This document shows positions 1 through 8,304 of a stretch of DNA of 64,000 bases, piece by piece. The position numbers and the translations under genes are program-made. Location: positions 1,798,001 through 1,862,000 of the forward strand of contig NZ_SOAW01000001.1 of assembly GCF_004364645.1 (NCBI RefSeq), written 5' to 3'. Below the pieces are notes generated by a model. That model saw nothing but the letters and a program-made list of their open reading frames with translations, was not told the DNA's origin and ran no database searches. Numbering within the stretch: the stretch's first letter is position 1; each line of letters starts with the position of its first letter. The stretch comes from Naumannella halotolerans (GTDB lineage: Bacteria > Actinomycetota > Actinomycetes > Propionibacteriales > Propionibacteriaceae).

Positions 1-318
1 GGGGTACGCGTCAGCGGTGACCCCGATGCCCTGATCGGCACCGTTGCCCTGCTGGGCGGGGCGGGTGACTCCGAGCTGTCCACCGCGGCAGCCGCCGGTG
101 TCGATGCCTATCTGACCTCCGATCTGCGTCACCACCCCGCCAGTGAGTTCCGCGAGGCCGCCGATGCCCCGGCACTGCTCGATGTCTCCCACTGGGCTGC
201 GGAATGGACCTGGTTGCCGCTGCTCGGACGGATCATCGCCGCCGAGACCTCGGCTGCTGCGGTGGTCTCCGAGTTGCGCACCGACGCCTGGAACTTCGCC
301 GTCCACCGGGCCGGCTGA
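1..318 (+). CDS. NIF3-like dinuclear metal-centre protein, C-terminal part (5' end outside window)
   Basis: The window opens inside this gene. Frame 1 is open from base 1 for 105 codons to the TGA at 316-318. It shows the conserved C-terminal signature of the NIF3/YbgI family: GAGDSELS, then TSDLRHHPASEF, then LLDVSHWAAEW. In this family the His and Glu residues of these motifs bind a pair of metal ions. The family forms toroidal hexamers; its substrate is not settled, and some members have GTP cyclohydrolase-like or phosphatase-like annotations. The start and N-terminal half lie upstream. The next gene follows about 75 bases later on the same strand. Confidence 0.85.
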   Translation, partial: GVRVSGDPDALIGTVALLGGAGDSELSTAAAAGVDAYLTSDLRHHPASEFREAADAPALLDVSHWAAEWTWLPLLGRIIAAETSAAAVVSELRTDAWNFAVHRAG

Positions 319-392
319 ACGGATCGGCGTCCTCGGGTCGCCATGTCCGATTTCCGCCAGAGCCGCTCGCTCGGCAGTGTCATGCTGGAGCC

Positions 393-1877
393 ATGACCAG
401 CACCGGCCCGATCACCGCACCGCCCGCCGGCGGTGCCGGGCAGTTGCCCGATGAGGCGACCTGCTACCGGGCGCTGAGCGGTCGCGACCCCCGGTTCGAC
501 GGTTGGATCTACGTCGGCGTCACCTCCACCGGCATCTACTGTCGCCCGTCCTGCCCGGCCCGTACCCCGAAACCGGGCAACTGCCGCTGGTTCGCCGCCG
601 CCGGCGCCGCCCAGCAGGCCGGATTCCGCGCCTGCCGCCGCTGCCACCCCGATGCGGTGCCCGGCTCCCCGGCGTGGAATCTGCGCAATGACGTCGCCGG
701 CCGGGCGATGCGGTTGATCGCCGACGGCACCGTCGACCGGGAAGGGGTGGCCGGTCTCGCCAGTCGGCTGGGGTACAGCGAGCGACAGTTGCAAAGGGTC
801 CTGATCGCCGAGACCGGCGCACCGCCGCTGGTGCTGGCCCGCGCCCAGCGCGCCCATGCCGCCCGGCTGCTGATCGAGAACAGCGCCCTGCCGATGACCG
901 ACATCGCCTTCGCCGCCGGGTTCTCCTCGGTGCGCCAGTTCAACGAGACGGTACGCGAGGTGTTCTCCCTCACCCCGACCCAGTTGCGTACCGCCCGCAA
1001 GGGCGTGGCGCCCGGCCCCGGGGTCCTCCGGTTGCGCCTGCCCGTGCGCCAACCCTTCGCCGGCTGGGCCCTGCTGGAGTTCTTCGGCCGCCGCACCGTC
1101 ACCGGGCTGGAGGCATCGAGGTTCACCGACGAGACGGTCAGCTTCACCCGTTCGGTACGCCTGCCTGCCGGTGCCGCCACCTTCACCCTGCACTACGACG
1201 GCGAATCCCTGCAGGCCCAGGTTCGGCTGCAGGAACTGTCCGATCTCGGACCGTTGGTAGCCCGGTTACGACGGATGTGTGACCTCGATGCCGATCCCGA
1301 GGCCGTCGATCGCAGCCTGGCCCGGCATCGGGGTCTGGCGGCCATGGTCCGGGCCCGGCCGGGACTTCGGATCCCGGGCACCCCGGCTGCCGACGAACTG
1401 GTGATCCGGGCGCTGCTCGGTCAGCAGATCTCCCTGCAGGGCGGAACCACCGCCACCTCACGGCTGGTCGCCGAGTACGGCGAACCGTTGCCGGACAACC
1501 TGGTCGACGGATCGGTCACGATGCTCTTTCCGAGTGCCGAGCGGCTCGCCGCGGCGGACCCGGAGGCATTGGCGATGCCCCGGGCACGCGGCCGGGCGCT
1601 GGTCGGACTGGCGAGTGCCCTGGCCACCGGCGCACTCGACCTGAGCCCCGGCAGCGACAGCCGTCAGGTCTGCCGACAGCTGCTGTCATTGCGCGGGATC
1701 GGGCCCTGGACCACCGGTTACACGGCCCTGCGCGGGCTCGGCGATCCCGATGTGTTGTTGTCCTCCGACCTGATCATCGCCCGCCAGCTGCAGCGCCACG
1801 ACCTGACCGACGACACCTCGTACCTGGCACCGTGGCGCAGCTACGCCACGGTCCATCTGTGGAATGGAGCCTGCTGA
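393..1877 (+). CDS. alkA: Ada-AlkA fusion: methylphosphotriester-sensing regulator joined to 3-methyladenine DNA glycosylase II
   Basis: This 494-residue protein joins DNA-damage sensing to base excision. The N-terminal Ada zinc domain has Cys50, Cys54, Cys81 and Cys84, the same spacing as the four zinc cysteines of E. coli Ada; in Ada the first accepts a methyl group from phosphotriesters. An AraC-type helix-turn-helix follows (about 100-190, IAFAAGFSSVRQFNETVRE). The C-terminal half is an AlkA glycosylase with the helix-hairpin-helix LLSLRGIGPWTTGY and the catalytic Asp in SSDLIIARQL. The ATG at 393 was chosen because homology begins just after it, although the frame is open further upstream. 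It overlaps ogt by one base (TGATG), so the two are an operon, as in mycobacteria. Regulation by its own methylated Ada domain is likely but inferred. Confidence 0.93.
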   Translation: MTSTGPITAPPAGGAGQLPDEATCYRALSGRDPRFDGWIYVGVTSTGIYCRPSCPARTPKPGNCRWFAAAGAAQQAGFRACRRCHPDAVPGSPAWNLRNDVAGRAMRLIADGTVDREGVAGLASRLGYSERQLQRVLIAETGAPPLVLARAQRAHAARLLIENSALPMTDIAFAAGFSSVRQFNETVREVFSLTPTQLRTARKGVAPGPGVLRLRLPVRQPFAGWALLEFFGRRTVTGLEASRFTDETVSFTRSVRLPAGAATFTLHYDGESLQAQVRLQELSDLGPLVARLRRMCDLDADPEAVDRSLARHRGLAAMVRARPGLRIPGTPAADELVIRALLGQQISLQGGTTATSRLVAEYGEPLPDNLVDGSVTMLFPSAERLAAADPEALAMPRARGRALVGLASALATGALDLSPGSDSRQVCRQLLSLRGIGPWTTGYTALRGLGDPDVLLSSDLIIARQLQRHDLTDDTSYLAPWRSYATVHLWNGAC

Positions 1878-2389
1878 TGACCGACCGATCCCCCGCCTTC
1901 ACCGCCACCATCTCGACCGTCGGCGGCGAGTTGACCTACCTGTGGCGCGACCGCGGGGGCGCACCGGTGATCATTGCCAGTGGCTGGGCAGAGGCAAAGA
2001 CGCTGCAGGCGCTGGTCCATCCGGATCTGCGCCCCGAACAGGTGAGCCGGCGATCCCACCCGGCGGTCACCGAGGCGGTCGGCGGCTGGGCCGACGGTGC
2101 GGCCGACTCACTCGATGCGATCGCAGTGGAACAACGCGGAGGGGCGTTCATCGGCCACGCCTGGCAGGTCCTGCGGACGGTACGCGGCACGATCACCTAC
2201 ACCGAGTTCGCCGCCAGGTCAGGCAACCCGCGGGCGGTACGGGCAGCGGCCACCGCCTGTGCCCGGAACGCTGCAGCCCTGTTCGTGCCCTGTCACCGGG
2301 TGCTGCGCAGCGACGGCTCGCTGGGCGGATTCCGCTACGGTCTGCAGGTCAAACAGGCACTGATCGCCCACGAGAAGCGTGCCGGCTGA
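1877..2389 (+). CDS. ogt: Methylated-DNA--protein-cysteine S-methyltransferase (O6-alkylguanine repair)
   Basis: This 170-residue protein moves alkyl groups from O6-alkylguanine in DNA to its own cysteine and is used up in the process. The active site PCHRV is present with the acceptor Cys139, preceded by the family segment RAVRAAATACARNAA (DNA-binding helix region) and followed by GSLGGFRYG. The N-terminal ribonuclease-like domain is poorly conserved, as usual. The start ATG overlaps the stop of the Ada-AlkA gene, so the two are translationally coupled and form one alkylation-repair unit. Confidence 0.95.
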   Translation: MTDRSPAFTATISTVGGELTYLWRDRGGAPVIIASGWAEAKTLQALVHPDLRPEQVSRRSHPAVTEAVGGWADGAADSLDAIAVEQRGGAFIGHAWQVLRTVRGTITYTEFAARSGNPRAVRAAATACARNAAALFVPCHRVLRSDGSLGGFRYGLQVKQALIAHEKRAG

Positions 2390-2393
2390 GAAG

Positions 2394-3101
2394 TCAGTGC
2401 TCGAGCGCGAACTCGGAGCTGCGGCGACGGTTCGGCAGGTCCCGCCCGGCACGCCCGAGCAGATTCAGACCGGCCAGGATGCCGTCGGCCGTCTTGCCGA
2501 GGGCGACCTCCTGCTGAATCGTCGACGCGGCTCGGGCACACTCGGCATCGCTGATCCGCCGCGCGGCCTCGGTCCCGGTGGCGACCTCCACCGCCAGCGA
2601 ATCAGGATCGACCACCAGGACCACACTGGAGGCGGGTTCACGCTGGCCGGAGATCACCTTCTTCGCGAACTCCTTCGGGTCACCGTCCGGGCCGCCGACG
2701 AACAGGCAGAAACGCATCCCGGAGCGGTCCTCGGCCTCGACCAGTGCGCTCTTGAACGCCTCGATCTCGGCGGAGTTGAAACTGGCGCCGGGCTCCTCCA
2801 GGTAGGACCAGGACTGCCGGGTGGCGGGGGCTCCGGCGCCGTGGGCGGGAACGGTCCGATTCAGATGCGCCAGCCCCGGTGAGTACACCGCACCCAGCCA
2901 CAACGGCTTGCGGGCGAAGCTCTTGTCATCACCGCGCTTGGCCAGGGCGGGGGCGTAGACCAGCAGGGCCAGCAGCAGCGCCAGCCCGACCGGAATGCCG
3001 ATGATCCCGAGCAGGAGTTGCAGACCGGACAGCTGATCTGCCGCCGGCCAACCGGGCAACGTCTCAAGGGGCACGATGGAGATGCTGAAGATTCCGCTCA
3101 C
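2394..3101 (-). CDS. DUF5130-type membrane-anchored protein
   Basis: A 235-residue protein with one hydrophobic segment near residues 29-53, followed by a charged linker and a soluble domain (about 105-225) that resembles the TPM-fold/DUF5130 proteins of actinobacteria: FNSAEIEAFKSALVEAED, FCLFVGG, SSVVLVVDPDSLAVEVATG. Function is unknown; TPM-fold proteins are often extracytoplasmic and linked to membrane protein quality control. The GTG at 3101 was chosen because a -10-like TAGCCT sits exactly 7 bases upstream, the spacing of leaderless starts, and the frame upstream of it looks non-coding. It is divergent from pyrR and converges on ogt with only 4 bases between stops. Confidence 0.75.
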   Translation of the reverse strand: MSGIFSISIVPLETLPGWPAADQLSGLQLLLGIIGIPVGLALLLALLVYAPALAKRGDDKSFARKPLWLGAVYSPGLAHLNRTVPAHGAGAPATRQSWSYLEEPGASFNSAEIEAFKSALVEAEDRSGMRFCLFVGGPDGDPKEFAKKVISGQREPASSVVLVVDPDSLAVEVATGTEAARRISDAECARAASTIQQEVALGKTADGILAGLNLLGRAGRDLPNRRRSSEFALEH

Positions 3102-3108
3102 GGCCCCT

Positions 3109-3114
3109 AGGCTA
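3109..3114 (-). promoter_or_regulatory. Leaderless-type -10 box of the DUF5130 gene
   Basis: TAGCCT on the minus strand lies 7 bases before the GTG start. This spacing would put the first transcribed base at or next to the start codon. Confidence 0.5.
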
Positions 3115-3146
3115 GTGCAGCCGCGCCCCCGACGCGCGCCCACCCG

Positions 3147-3238
3147 TAGCATGTGTGGCCGACCCGATCGTCGACCGCCCGCTGCGGCAGGGTGTGGTCG
3201 ACCGGGCCCCAGTGGCCGAGGAGAGACGGAGACCGCAC
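3147..3238 (+). promoter_or_regulatory. pyr operon promoter (TAGCAT) and candidate PyrR-responsive leader
   Basis: A -10-like TAGCAT at 3147-3152 would start a leader of about 80 bases before pyrR. The leader ends in a purine-rich stretch (GAGGAGAG at 3218-3225, then CGGAG at 3227-3231) 7 bases from the GTG, and holds GGTC (3197-3199 region) and GACC (3232-3234) that could pair across it. Actinobacterial PyrR proteins are known to repress translation by binding a leader hairpin that hides the ribosome site. I infer the same here from position and purine content; I could not match a strict PyrR-loop consensus. Confidence 0.4.
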
Positions 3239-3859
3239 GTGACCACCGATCCTGCACCGCAGCCCACCGGTGACGGTGGGGACACCGGTACCGAGGCATC
3301 CGATTCCCGGGCCCGGGTGGTGCTCGACAGCGAGGAGATCGGCCGGACGGTCACCCGGATGGCGCACGAGATCCTGGAGGCCAACCGCGGCGCCGAGAAC
3401 CTGGTGCTGCTGGGCATCCCGACCCGAGGAGTACCACTGGCCGAACGGCTGGCCGGCGCGATCGGCGCCGTCGAAGGCACCCCACCCCCGCTCGGTCAGC
3501 TCGACATCACGATGTACCGCGACGATCTGCGCCGGCAACCGACCCGCAGTGTCGGGCGGACCAGCATCCCGAACAGCATCGACGACGCCACCGTGGTGCT
3601 GGTCGACGACGTGCTGTTCTCGGGCCGCAGTGTCGCCGCGGCACTGGATGCGCTGAAGGACCTGGGCCGGCCACGGGCGATCCGGTTGGCGGTGCTGGTC
3701 GACCGCGGGCACCGGCAGCTGCCGATCCGTGCCGATCATGTGGGCAAGAATCTGCCGACGGCAGCCGAGGAACGGGTTCGTGTGCGTTTCGCCGAGACCG
3801 ACCCGGCCACCGAGGTGACGATAGAGCCCGAACCGCGCAAGGAGGGTGAACGCCTGTGA
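3239..3859 (+). CDS. pyrR: PyrR: pyrimidine operon regulator / uracil phosphoribosyltransferase-like protein
   Basis: This 206-residue protein has the type I phosphoribosyltransferase PRPP-binding motif [21 protein letters not shown] near residue 120, with [14 protein letters not shown] upstream, as in PyrR. PyrR binds pyr mRNA when UMP is high and lowers expression of the pathway; many members also have weak uracil phosphoribosyltransferase activity. The GTG at 3239 has CGGAG 7 bases upstream; the first roughly 30 residues are a Pro/Thr/Asp-rich extension absent from shorter PyrR proteins. Its stop overlaps the pyrB start (GTGA), so pyrR-pyrB-pyrC are one operon. Confidence 0.93.
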   Translation: MTTDPAPQPTGDGGDTGTEASDSRARVVLDSEEIGRTVTRMAHEILEANRGAENLVLLGIPTRGVPLAERLAGAIGAVEGTPPPLGQLDITMYRDDLRRQPTRSVGRTSIPNSIDDATVVLVDDVLFSGRSVAAALDALKDLGRPRAIRLAVLVDRGHRQLPIRADHVGKNLPTAAEERVRVRFAETDPATEVTIEPEPRKEGERL

Positions 3860-4791
3860 GGAACCTGTTGTCGGCGGCGGATCTGAGCGCCGAGGAGGTG
3901 TTCTCCATCCTGGACCTGGCCGAGGAGATGTCGGAGGTGCAGGCGCGGCCGATCAAGAAGCTGCCCGCACTGCGTGGCCGGACCGTGGTGAACCTCTTCT
4001 TCGAGGACTCCACCCGTACCCGCTCCTCCTTCGAACTGGCCGGCAAGTGGCTGTCGGCCGACGTGATCAACGTCTCGGCGAAGGGTTCGAGTGTGTCCAA
4101 GGGTGAATCCCTGCGGGACACCGTGCTGACCATCGCCGCCATGGGGGTGGACGCCATGGTGATCCGCCACTCCGCCTCGGGTGCGCCGGCACAGGCAGCC
4201 GCCTGGACCCAGATCCCGGTGCTCAACGCCGGCGACGGTACCCATGAACACCCGACCCAGGCACTGCTGGACGCCTTCGCGATCCGTCGGCACCTGCGAC
4301 GCAGCGACCCCGAGGCCGAGATCGCGGGGAAGAAGATTGCGATCGTCGGCGATCTCACCCACTCCCGGGTGGCCCGCTCGGGGGTCTCGCTGCTCCGTAC
4401 CCTGGGCGCCGAGATCGTCCTGGTCGCCCCGCCCACGCTGATGCCCAGCGGCGTCGGGACCTGGCCGGTCAGCCTGTCCACCGATCTGGACGAGGTGCTG
4501 GGCGAGGTCGATGTGGCGATGATGTTGCGGGTGCAACGCGAACGGATGTCCGGTGGCTACTTCCCCACCCCGCGGGAATACACCGTCGGGTACGGATTGA
4601 CCAGGGATCGGCTCGCGAAGCTGAAGCCCGGCGCTGCGATCTGCCACCCGGGTCCGATGAACCGCGGCCTGGAGATCAGCGCCGATGCCGCCGACGCCGC
4701 CTCCTCCCTGGTCCTGGAACAGGTCGCCGCCGGGGTCGCGGTGAGGATGAGCGTGCTGTACCACCTGTTGGGTGGGGAGGAGGACCAGTGA
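3856..4791 (+). CDS. pyrB: Aspartate carbamoyltransferase catalytic subunit
   Basis: This 311-residue enzyme makes N-carbamoyl-aspartate from carbamoyl phosphate and aspartate, the committed step of pyrimidine synthesis. Carbamoyl-phosphate binding motif FEDSTRTR is near residue 50, [10 protein letters not shown] near 130, and the aspartate-binding loop region [10 protein letters not shown] near 220. Length fits the family. No regulatory pyrI subunit follows, as is usual in actinobacteria. The GTG start overlaps the pyrR stop and the gene's own stop overlaps the pyrC start, both as GTGA. Confidence 0.96.
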   Translation: MRNLLSAADLSAEEVFSILDLAEEMSEVQARPIKKLPALRGRTVVNLFFEDSTRTRSSFELAGKWLSADVINVSAKGSSVSKGESLRDTVLTIAAMGVDAMVIRHSASGAPAQAAAWTQIPVLNAGDGTHEHPTQALLDAFAIRRHLRRSDPEAEIAGKKIAIVGDLTHSRVARSGVSLLRTLGAEIVLVAPPTLMPSGVGTWPVSLSTDLDEVLGEVDVAMMLRVQRERMSGGYFPTPREYTVGYGLTRDRLAKLKPGAAICHPGPMNRGLEISADAADAASSLVLEQVAAGVAVRMSVLYHLLGGEEDQ

Positions 4792-6074
4792 GCACATCAC
4801 AGCGACCGCTGTTGATCACCGGCGTCGAGTTCGTCGACGGTTCCGGCGGGGATCTGTTGATCATCGACGGTGCATTCGTCGATCCGGACCGGGCGCCGGC
4901 CGATGTCGAGCGGGTCGATGCCACCGGTCTGCTGGCCCTGCCCGGGCTGGTCGATCCGCACACCCATCTGCGCGAACCCGGCCGGGAGGACACCGAGACG
5001 ATCGCCACCGGTACGGCTGCGGCCGCCCGTGGCGGTTTCACCGCGGTGGCGGCGATGGCCAACACCCAGCCGGTCACCGACACCGCCGAGGCGGCCGAGT
5101 TCGTCCACGACACCGCGATCCGCGAGGGTGCGGCGAAGGTGCAGCCGGTGGGCGCGGTCTCCAAGGGCCTGGCCGGGGAGGAACTGGCCGAACTGGGGTT
5201 GATGGCGCGCAGTCGGGCCGGGGTGCGGATGTTCTCCGACGACGGTCGATGCGTCGCCGACCCGCTGCTGATGCGACGTGCGTTGGAGTATGTCCGCGCC
5301 TTCGACGGTGTGATCGCCCAGCACGCCCAGGATCCACGACTGGCCGGACCGGGAGCCTGTTGTCACGAGGGTGAGATCTCGGGCCGGCTCGGACTGGGGG
5401 GATGGCCGGCCGTTGCGGAGTCGGTGATCGTCGCCCGGGACGTACAACTCGCCGAGCTCACCGGATCCCGGTTGCACGTCTGCCATGTCAGCACCGCCGA
5501 GAGCGTCGAGGTCCTCCGGTGGGCCAAACAACGCGGGATCAGGGTGAGCGCCGAGGTCACCCCGCACCACCTGCTGCTGACCACCGACGAGGTGCTCGGT
5601 TACGACCCCACCTACAAGGTGAATCCGCCGCTGCGGCCGGCCGAGGATGTGCAGGCCCTGCGCCAGGCACTGGTCGACGGCACCATCGACGCGGTCGGCA
5701 CCGACCATGCACCGCATGCGCGACAGGACAAGGAACATGCCTTCGCCGATGCCGCGTTCGGCATGCTCGGCCTGGAGACCGCGCTCGGGGTGGTGATCGA
5801 GACCATGATCGATTCCGGGTTGATCGACTGGTTCCGGCTAGTCGAGGTGATGAGTGCAGCCCCGGCCAGGATCCTCGGCCTCTCCGACCAGGGGCAGCCC
5901 CTGGTCGAAGGGTCACCTGGCAACCTGACCCTGATCGATCCCGGTGCCCGGGCGAGGGTGGATGCCGGTGATTCACTGTCGTTGTCGCGGAACAACCCGT
6001 GGCACGGCCGGGATCTGCCGGACCCGGTCCAGCTGACGGTCTGGTCGGGCCGGATCACCTACCGACGCAGCTGA
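4788..6074 (+). CDS. pyrC: Dihydroorotase (type I)
   Basis: This 428-residue amidohydrolase cyclises carbamoyl-aspartate to dihydroorotate, the third step of pyrimidine synthesis. The metal-binding [10 protein letters not shown] is near residue 58, further ligand histidines lie in [12 protein letters not shown] and VTPHHLLLT, and the catalytic Asp region is GTDHAPH near 305. Length and motifs fit the type I class found beside pyrB in Gram-positive bacteria. The GTG start overlaps the pyrB stop by four bases. Confidence 0.95.
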   Translation: MSTSQRPLLITGVEFVDGSGGDLLIIDGAFVDPDRAPADVERVDATGLLALPGLVDPHTHLREPGREDTETIATGTAAAARGGFTAVAAMANTQPVTDTAEAAEFVHDTAIREGAAKVQPVGAVSKGLAGEELAELGLMARSRAGVRMFSDDGRCVADPLLMRRALEYVRAFDGVIAQHAQDPRLAGPGACCHEGEISGRLGLGGWPAVAESVIVARDVQLAELTGSRLHVCHVSTAESVEVLRWAKQRGIRVSAEVTPHHLLLTTDEVLGYDPTYKVNPPLRPAEDVQALRQALVDGTIDAVGTDHAPHARQDKEHAFADAAFGMLGLETALGVVIETMIDSGLIDWFRLVEVMSAAPARILGLSDQGQPLVEGSPGNLTLIDPGARARVDAGDSLSLSRNNPWHGRDLPDPVQLTVWSGRITYRRS

Positions 6075-6083
6075 GGAGCGCCC

Positions 6084-6734
6084 ATGCTGGACTGGATTCC
6101 CACCCAGGTCGTGGAGGTACTGCAGTCGGTCCCGTTCCGGATCCTGATCCTGATCGTCCTGGCCCTGGTGGTACGCGGTGTGCTGGCCCGGATGATCACC
6201 AGCGCCTTCCGCCGCGCCGCCGACAGCCGGCCGTACCTGTCGCTCGGCTCGAAGCCCGACGTACGGCGTGCGCAGCGGTTGAAGGCACTGGGGTCGATGG
6301 TCCGGTCGGTGACCAGTGTCCTGGTCTTCGTGATCTTCGCCTCGATCATCCTGGCCGAGTTGGGATTCAACATCACCGGGTTGTTGACCGGTACGACGAT
6401 CGTCGCCGCCACCGTCGCCTTCGGTATGCAGAACGTGATCAAGGACCTGGTGGCCGGTGTCAGCATGTTGATCGAGGACCAGCTCGGGGTCGGTGACTAC
6501 GTCGACCTCGAGGAGGCGTCGGGAACGGTCGAACGCGTGGGGCTGCGTACCACCACCGTGCGCGATGACAACGGCAACGTCTGGTACGTCCGCAACGGTG
6601 AGGTGACCCGGGTGGGCAACTTCTCCCAGGGCGGGACCGCTCGCCCGGTGCCGACCGACCAGCAGGTGTTGCCGGTCCGGTTGGTCGAGCCCGCGGACGA
6701 ACAGCAGCGGGGTCCCGCGGACGGGGAGATCTGA
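6084..6734 (+). CDS. Small MscS-family mechanosensitive channel
   Basis: A 216-residue membrane protein. Two hydrophobic helices (about 17-37 and 70-95) are followed by the pore-lining helix and gate of MscS channels (TGTTIVAATVAFGMQNVIKDLVAGVSML), then the start of the beta domain (GDYVDLEEASGTVERVGLRTT and WYVRNGEV). The large cytoplasmic vestibule domain of E. coli MscS is mostly missing; the end is a short charged tail. Short MscS forms like this are common in actinobacteria. It begins 10 bases after pyrC and may be co-transcribed with the pyr genes, but nothing links it to pyrimidines. Confidence 0.85.
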   Translation: MLDWIPTQVVEVLQSVPFRILILIVLALVVRGVLARMITSAFRRAADSRPYLSLGSKPDVRRAQRLKALGSMVRSVTSVLVFVIFASIILAELGFNITGLLTGTTIVAATVAFGMQNVIKDLVAGVSMLIEDQLGVGDYVDLEEASGTVERVGLRTTTVRDDNGNVWYVRNGEVTRVGNFSQGGTARPVPTDQQVLPVRLVEPADEQQRGPADGEI

Positions 6735-6742
6735 CCCTGTGC

Positions 6743-6784
6743 GAGTCGGCCGTCGGGCCAGGAGCACTGCCCGCACGCCGACTC
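6743..6784 (+). terminator. Two-stem hairpin after the MscS gene
   Basis: GAGTCGGC (6743-6750) pairs with GCCGACTC (6777-6784), and inside the loop GGGC (6755-6758) pairs with GCCC (6769-6772). There is no U-run. It lies just downstream of the pyr-mscS stop and is the likely end of that operon. Confidence 0.5.
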
Positions 6785-6848
6785 CGGACAACAGTGCCGG
6801 CGCCGAACGGGGCCCGGCCACTTTGATCCGCCGACTACCCTGTCGGTC

Positions 6849-7463
6849 GTGTCAAACCTGTCGATCCTGCGAGGCTGCGTGGTGGCCTGTGCGATCGGCA
6901 TCATGGGGTTGAGCGGTGGTTGCGGGACGACCGAGGCCGGACCGGTGGATCTCCCCTCCCCCAGTAGCGCTGTGCCGGACAGTCCGGCGACCACCGAGGC
7001 GCCGCAATCGACCCAGGACCCGGCACCCGAGCCTTCCCCGAGCAGCGATGCCGGCGACCAGCCGGAGTCCGATGCGGACGGTCCGGCCGATGCGGACGAT
7101 CCGGCCGATGCGGGCACCGGGGATTCGGGCACCGGGGATTCGGGCAACGACGATCAGGGCGACGACGGTTCCGCCGATTCCGACACCGGATCGGCCGAAT
7201 CCGGTCCTGAGGCGGAAGAGCGCGACGGGGCCAAACCCGACCGCGACGAGGTCCGGGCGGGGCTGCAGGAACTGGCCAACCTGGCCGCCGGTGACTCCGA
7301 GGGGCGACTGGAGCCCTACTACGACTGCGTCGTCGATGAGCTCTACGACGAGCTGGATGCCGACAGACTCCGCGAGATCGCCGACAGTGAGCTGCCCGGC
7401 GATGCAATCGGTCCCCTGCGCAGCGCCGTCCTGGCCTGCGTCGACGAACACGGATCCGCATGA
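6849..7463 (+). CDS. Lipoprotein with Asp/Gly/Ser-rich linker and a small C-terminal domain
   Basis: A 204-residue secreted lipoprotein of unknown function. The signal peptide ends in a lipobox, LSGGC, with the lipidated Cys near residue 25. A roughly 90-residue acidic low-complexity linker follows, containing short repeats (PADADDPADAG, GTGDSGTGDSG). The C-terminal domain (about 130-204, YYDCVVDELYDELDADRL to AVLACVDEHGSA) has two cysteines that could form a disulfide. The GTG at 6849 is 7 bases after a TACCCT -10-like box, so it is probably leaderless. It overlaps the next small lipoprotein gene by four bases (ATGA). Confidence 0.75.
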   Translation: MSNLSILRGCVVACAIGIMGLSGGCGTTEAGPVDLPSPSSAVPDSPATTEAPQSTQDPAPEPSPSSDAGDQPESDADGPADADDPADAGTGDSGTGDSGNDDQGDDGSADSDTGSAESGPEAEERDGAKPDRDEVRAGLQELANLAAGDSEGRLEPYYDCVVDELYDELDADRLREIADSELPGDAIGPLRSAVLACVDEHGSA

Positions 7464-7771
7464 ACCTCCCCTACCGCCGACCGATCGGCCTGCTGGGCGG
7501 CACCGCTGTTGCGGTGCTGCTGCTGGGTGGTTGCTCCCCCGCGATTCCCGCCGACACCGAACTGCACAGCGGCGTGACCACGATCATGACCGATCTCGGC
7601 CTCACCGAGGTCGGTGCCGCCAGGGTCGCCGACTGCATGACACCGCAGTTGCTGTCCTGGGCCGATCCGGACAGTCTGCAACGCCTCGCCGAGGGGCGGC
7701 ACGCGGTCGTACCGGCCGACGAACGCACGGTCAGTGCCCTCGAGGCCCAGTGCCTGCTCGCTGCGCAATGA
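7460..7771 (+). CDS. Small lipoprotein, paired with the preceding gene
   Basis: A 103-residue protein with an N-terminal signal and lipobox LLGGC near residue 25. The mature part has two cysteines (VADCMTPQLL and EAQCLLAAQ) spaced much like those in the C-terminal domain of the preceding lipoprotein, and a similar pattern of short acidic helices (LQRLAEGRHAVV). The two may be related by duplication, with this one lacking the low-complexity linker. The start overlaps the previous stop (ATGA). No function can be assigned. Confidence 0.7.
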   Translation: MNLPYRRPIGLLGGTAVAVLLLGGCSPAIPADTELHSGVTTIMTDLGLTEVGAARVADCMTPQLLSWADPDSLQRLAEGRHAVVPADERTVSALEAQCLLAAQ

Positions 7772-7838
7772 ACCCGGCCTGTGGGGCGCCGACAGCGGAT
7801 CGGCCGGACGGTACGACAACGCGTAGGCTGGTCATGTC

Positions 7839-8282
7839 ATGACGAACTCCCCTTCCACCGATCACCCGGTGACGCAGAGCTTCTTCGAACGCATCGGCGG
7901 GCACCCGACCTTCGACAAGCTGACCTCCGAGTTCTACAAGGGGGTGGCCGGTGATCCGCCGTTGCGGGAGATGTATCCCGAGGAGGACCTCGGTCCGGCC
8001 GAGGATCGGCTACGGATGTTCCTGGAGCAGTACTGGGGTGGTCCGACCACCTATTCGCAGTTGAAGGGACATCCGCGGCTACGGATGCGCCACGCCCCGT
8101 TCACCATCACCCCCGACATGCGCGACCGTTGGCTGCTGCACATGCGCAATGCCGTGCTGTCGCTGGGACTGGCCGACGACGATGCGCAGGAACTCTGGGA
8201 CTACCTGTGGCGAGCAGCCCACGCGATGGTCAATGCCGCCGATGACCTCGGCCCGGGCGAGGGACGCACCAGCCTGATCTGA
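7839..8282 (+). CDS. glbO: Truncated hemoglobin, group II (trHbO)
   Basis: A 147-residue 2-over-2 globin. It carries the group II pattern: FFERIGGHPTFDKLTSEFY, then MYPEEDLGPAEDRLRMFLEQYWGG, then the proximal haem ligand His in RLRMRHAPF, and a Trp in RDRWLLHM matching the conserved distal-site Trp of trHbO. These proteins bind O2 and interact with membrane respiration in mycobacteria. A TAGGCT box lies 9 bases before the start. The sequence ATGTCATGA just before it contains a two-codon ATG-TCA-TGA that overlaps the real ATG, probably by chance. Confidence 0.93.
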   Translation: MTNSPSTDHPVTQSFFERIGGHPTFDKLTSEFYKGVAGDPPLREMYPEEDLGPAEDRLRMFLEQYWGGPTTYSQLKGHPRLRMRHAPFTITPDMRDRWLLHMRNAVLSLGLADDDAQELWDYLWRAAHAMVNAADDLGPGEGRTSLI

Positions 8283-8304
8283 CCGACGCACCCCCCGCCC
8301 CGGG

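Noticed and set aside
7834-7842. A two-codon ORF (ATG TCA TGA) overlapping the glbO start as a regulatory element
   Set aside because: It is too short to judge and lies where the transcript probably begins; chance is likely.
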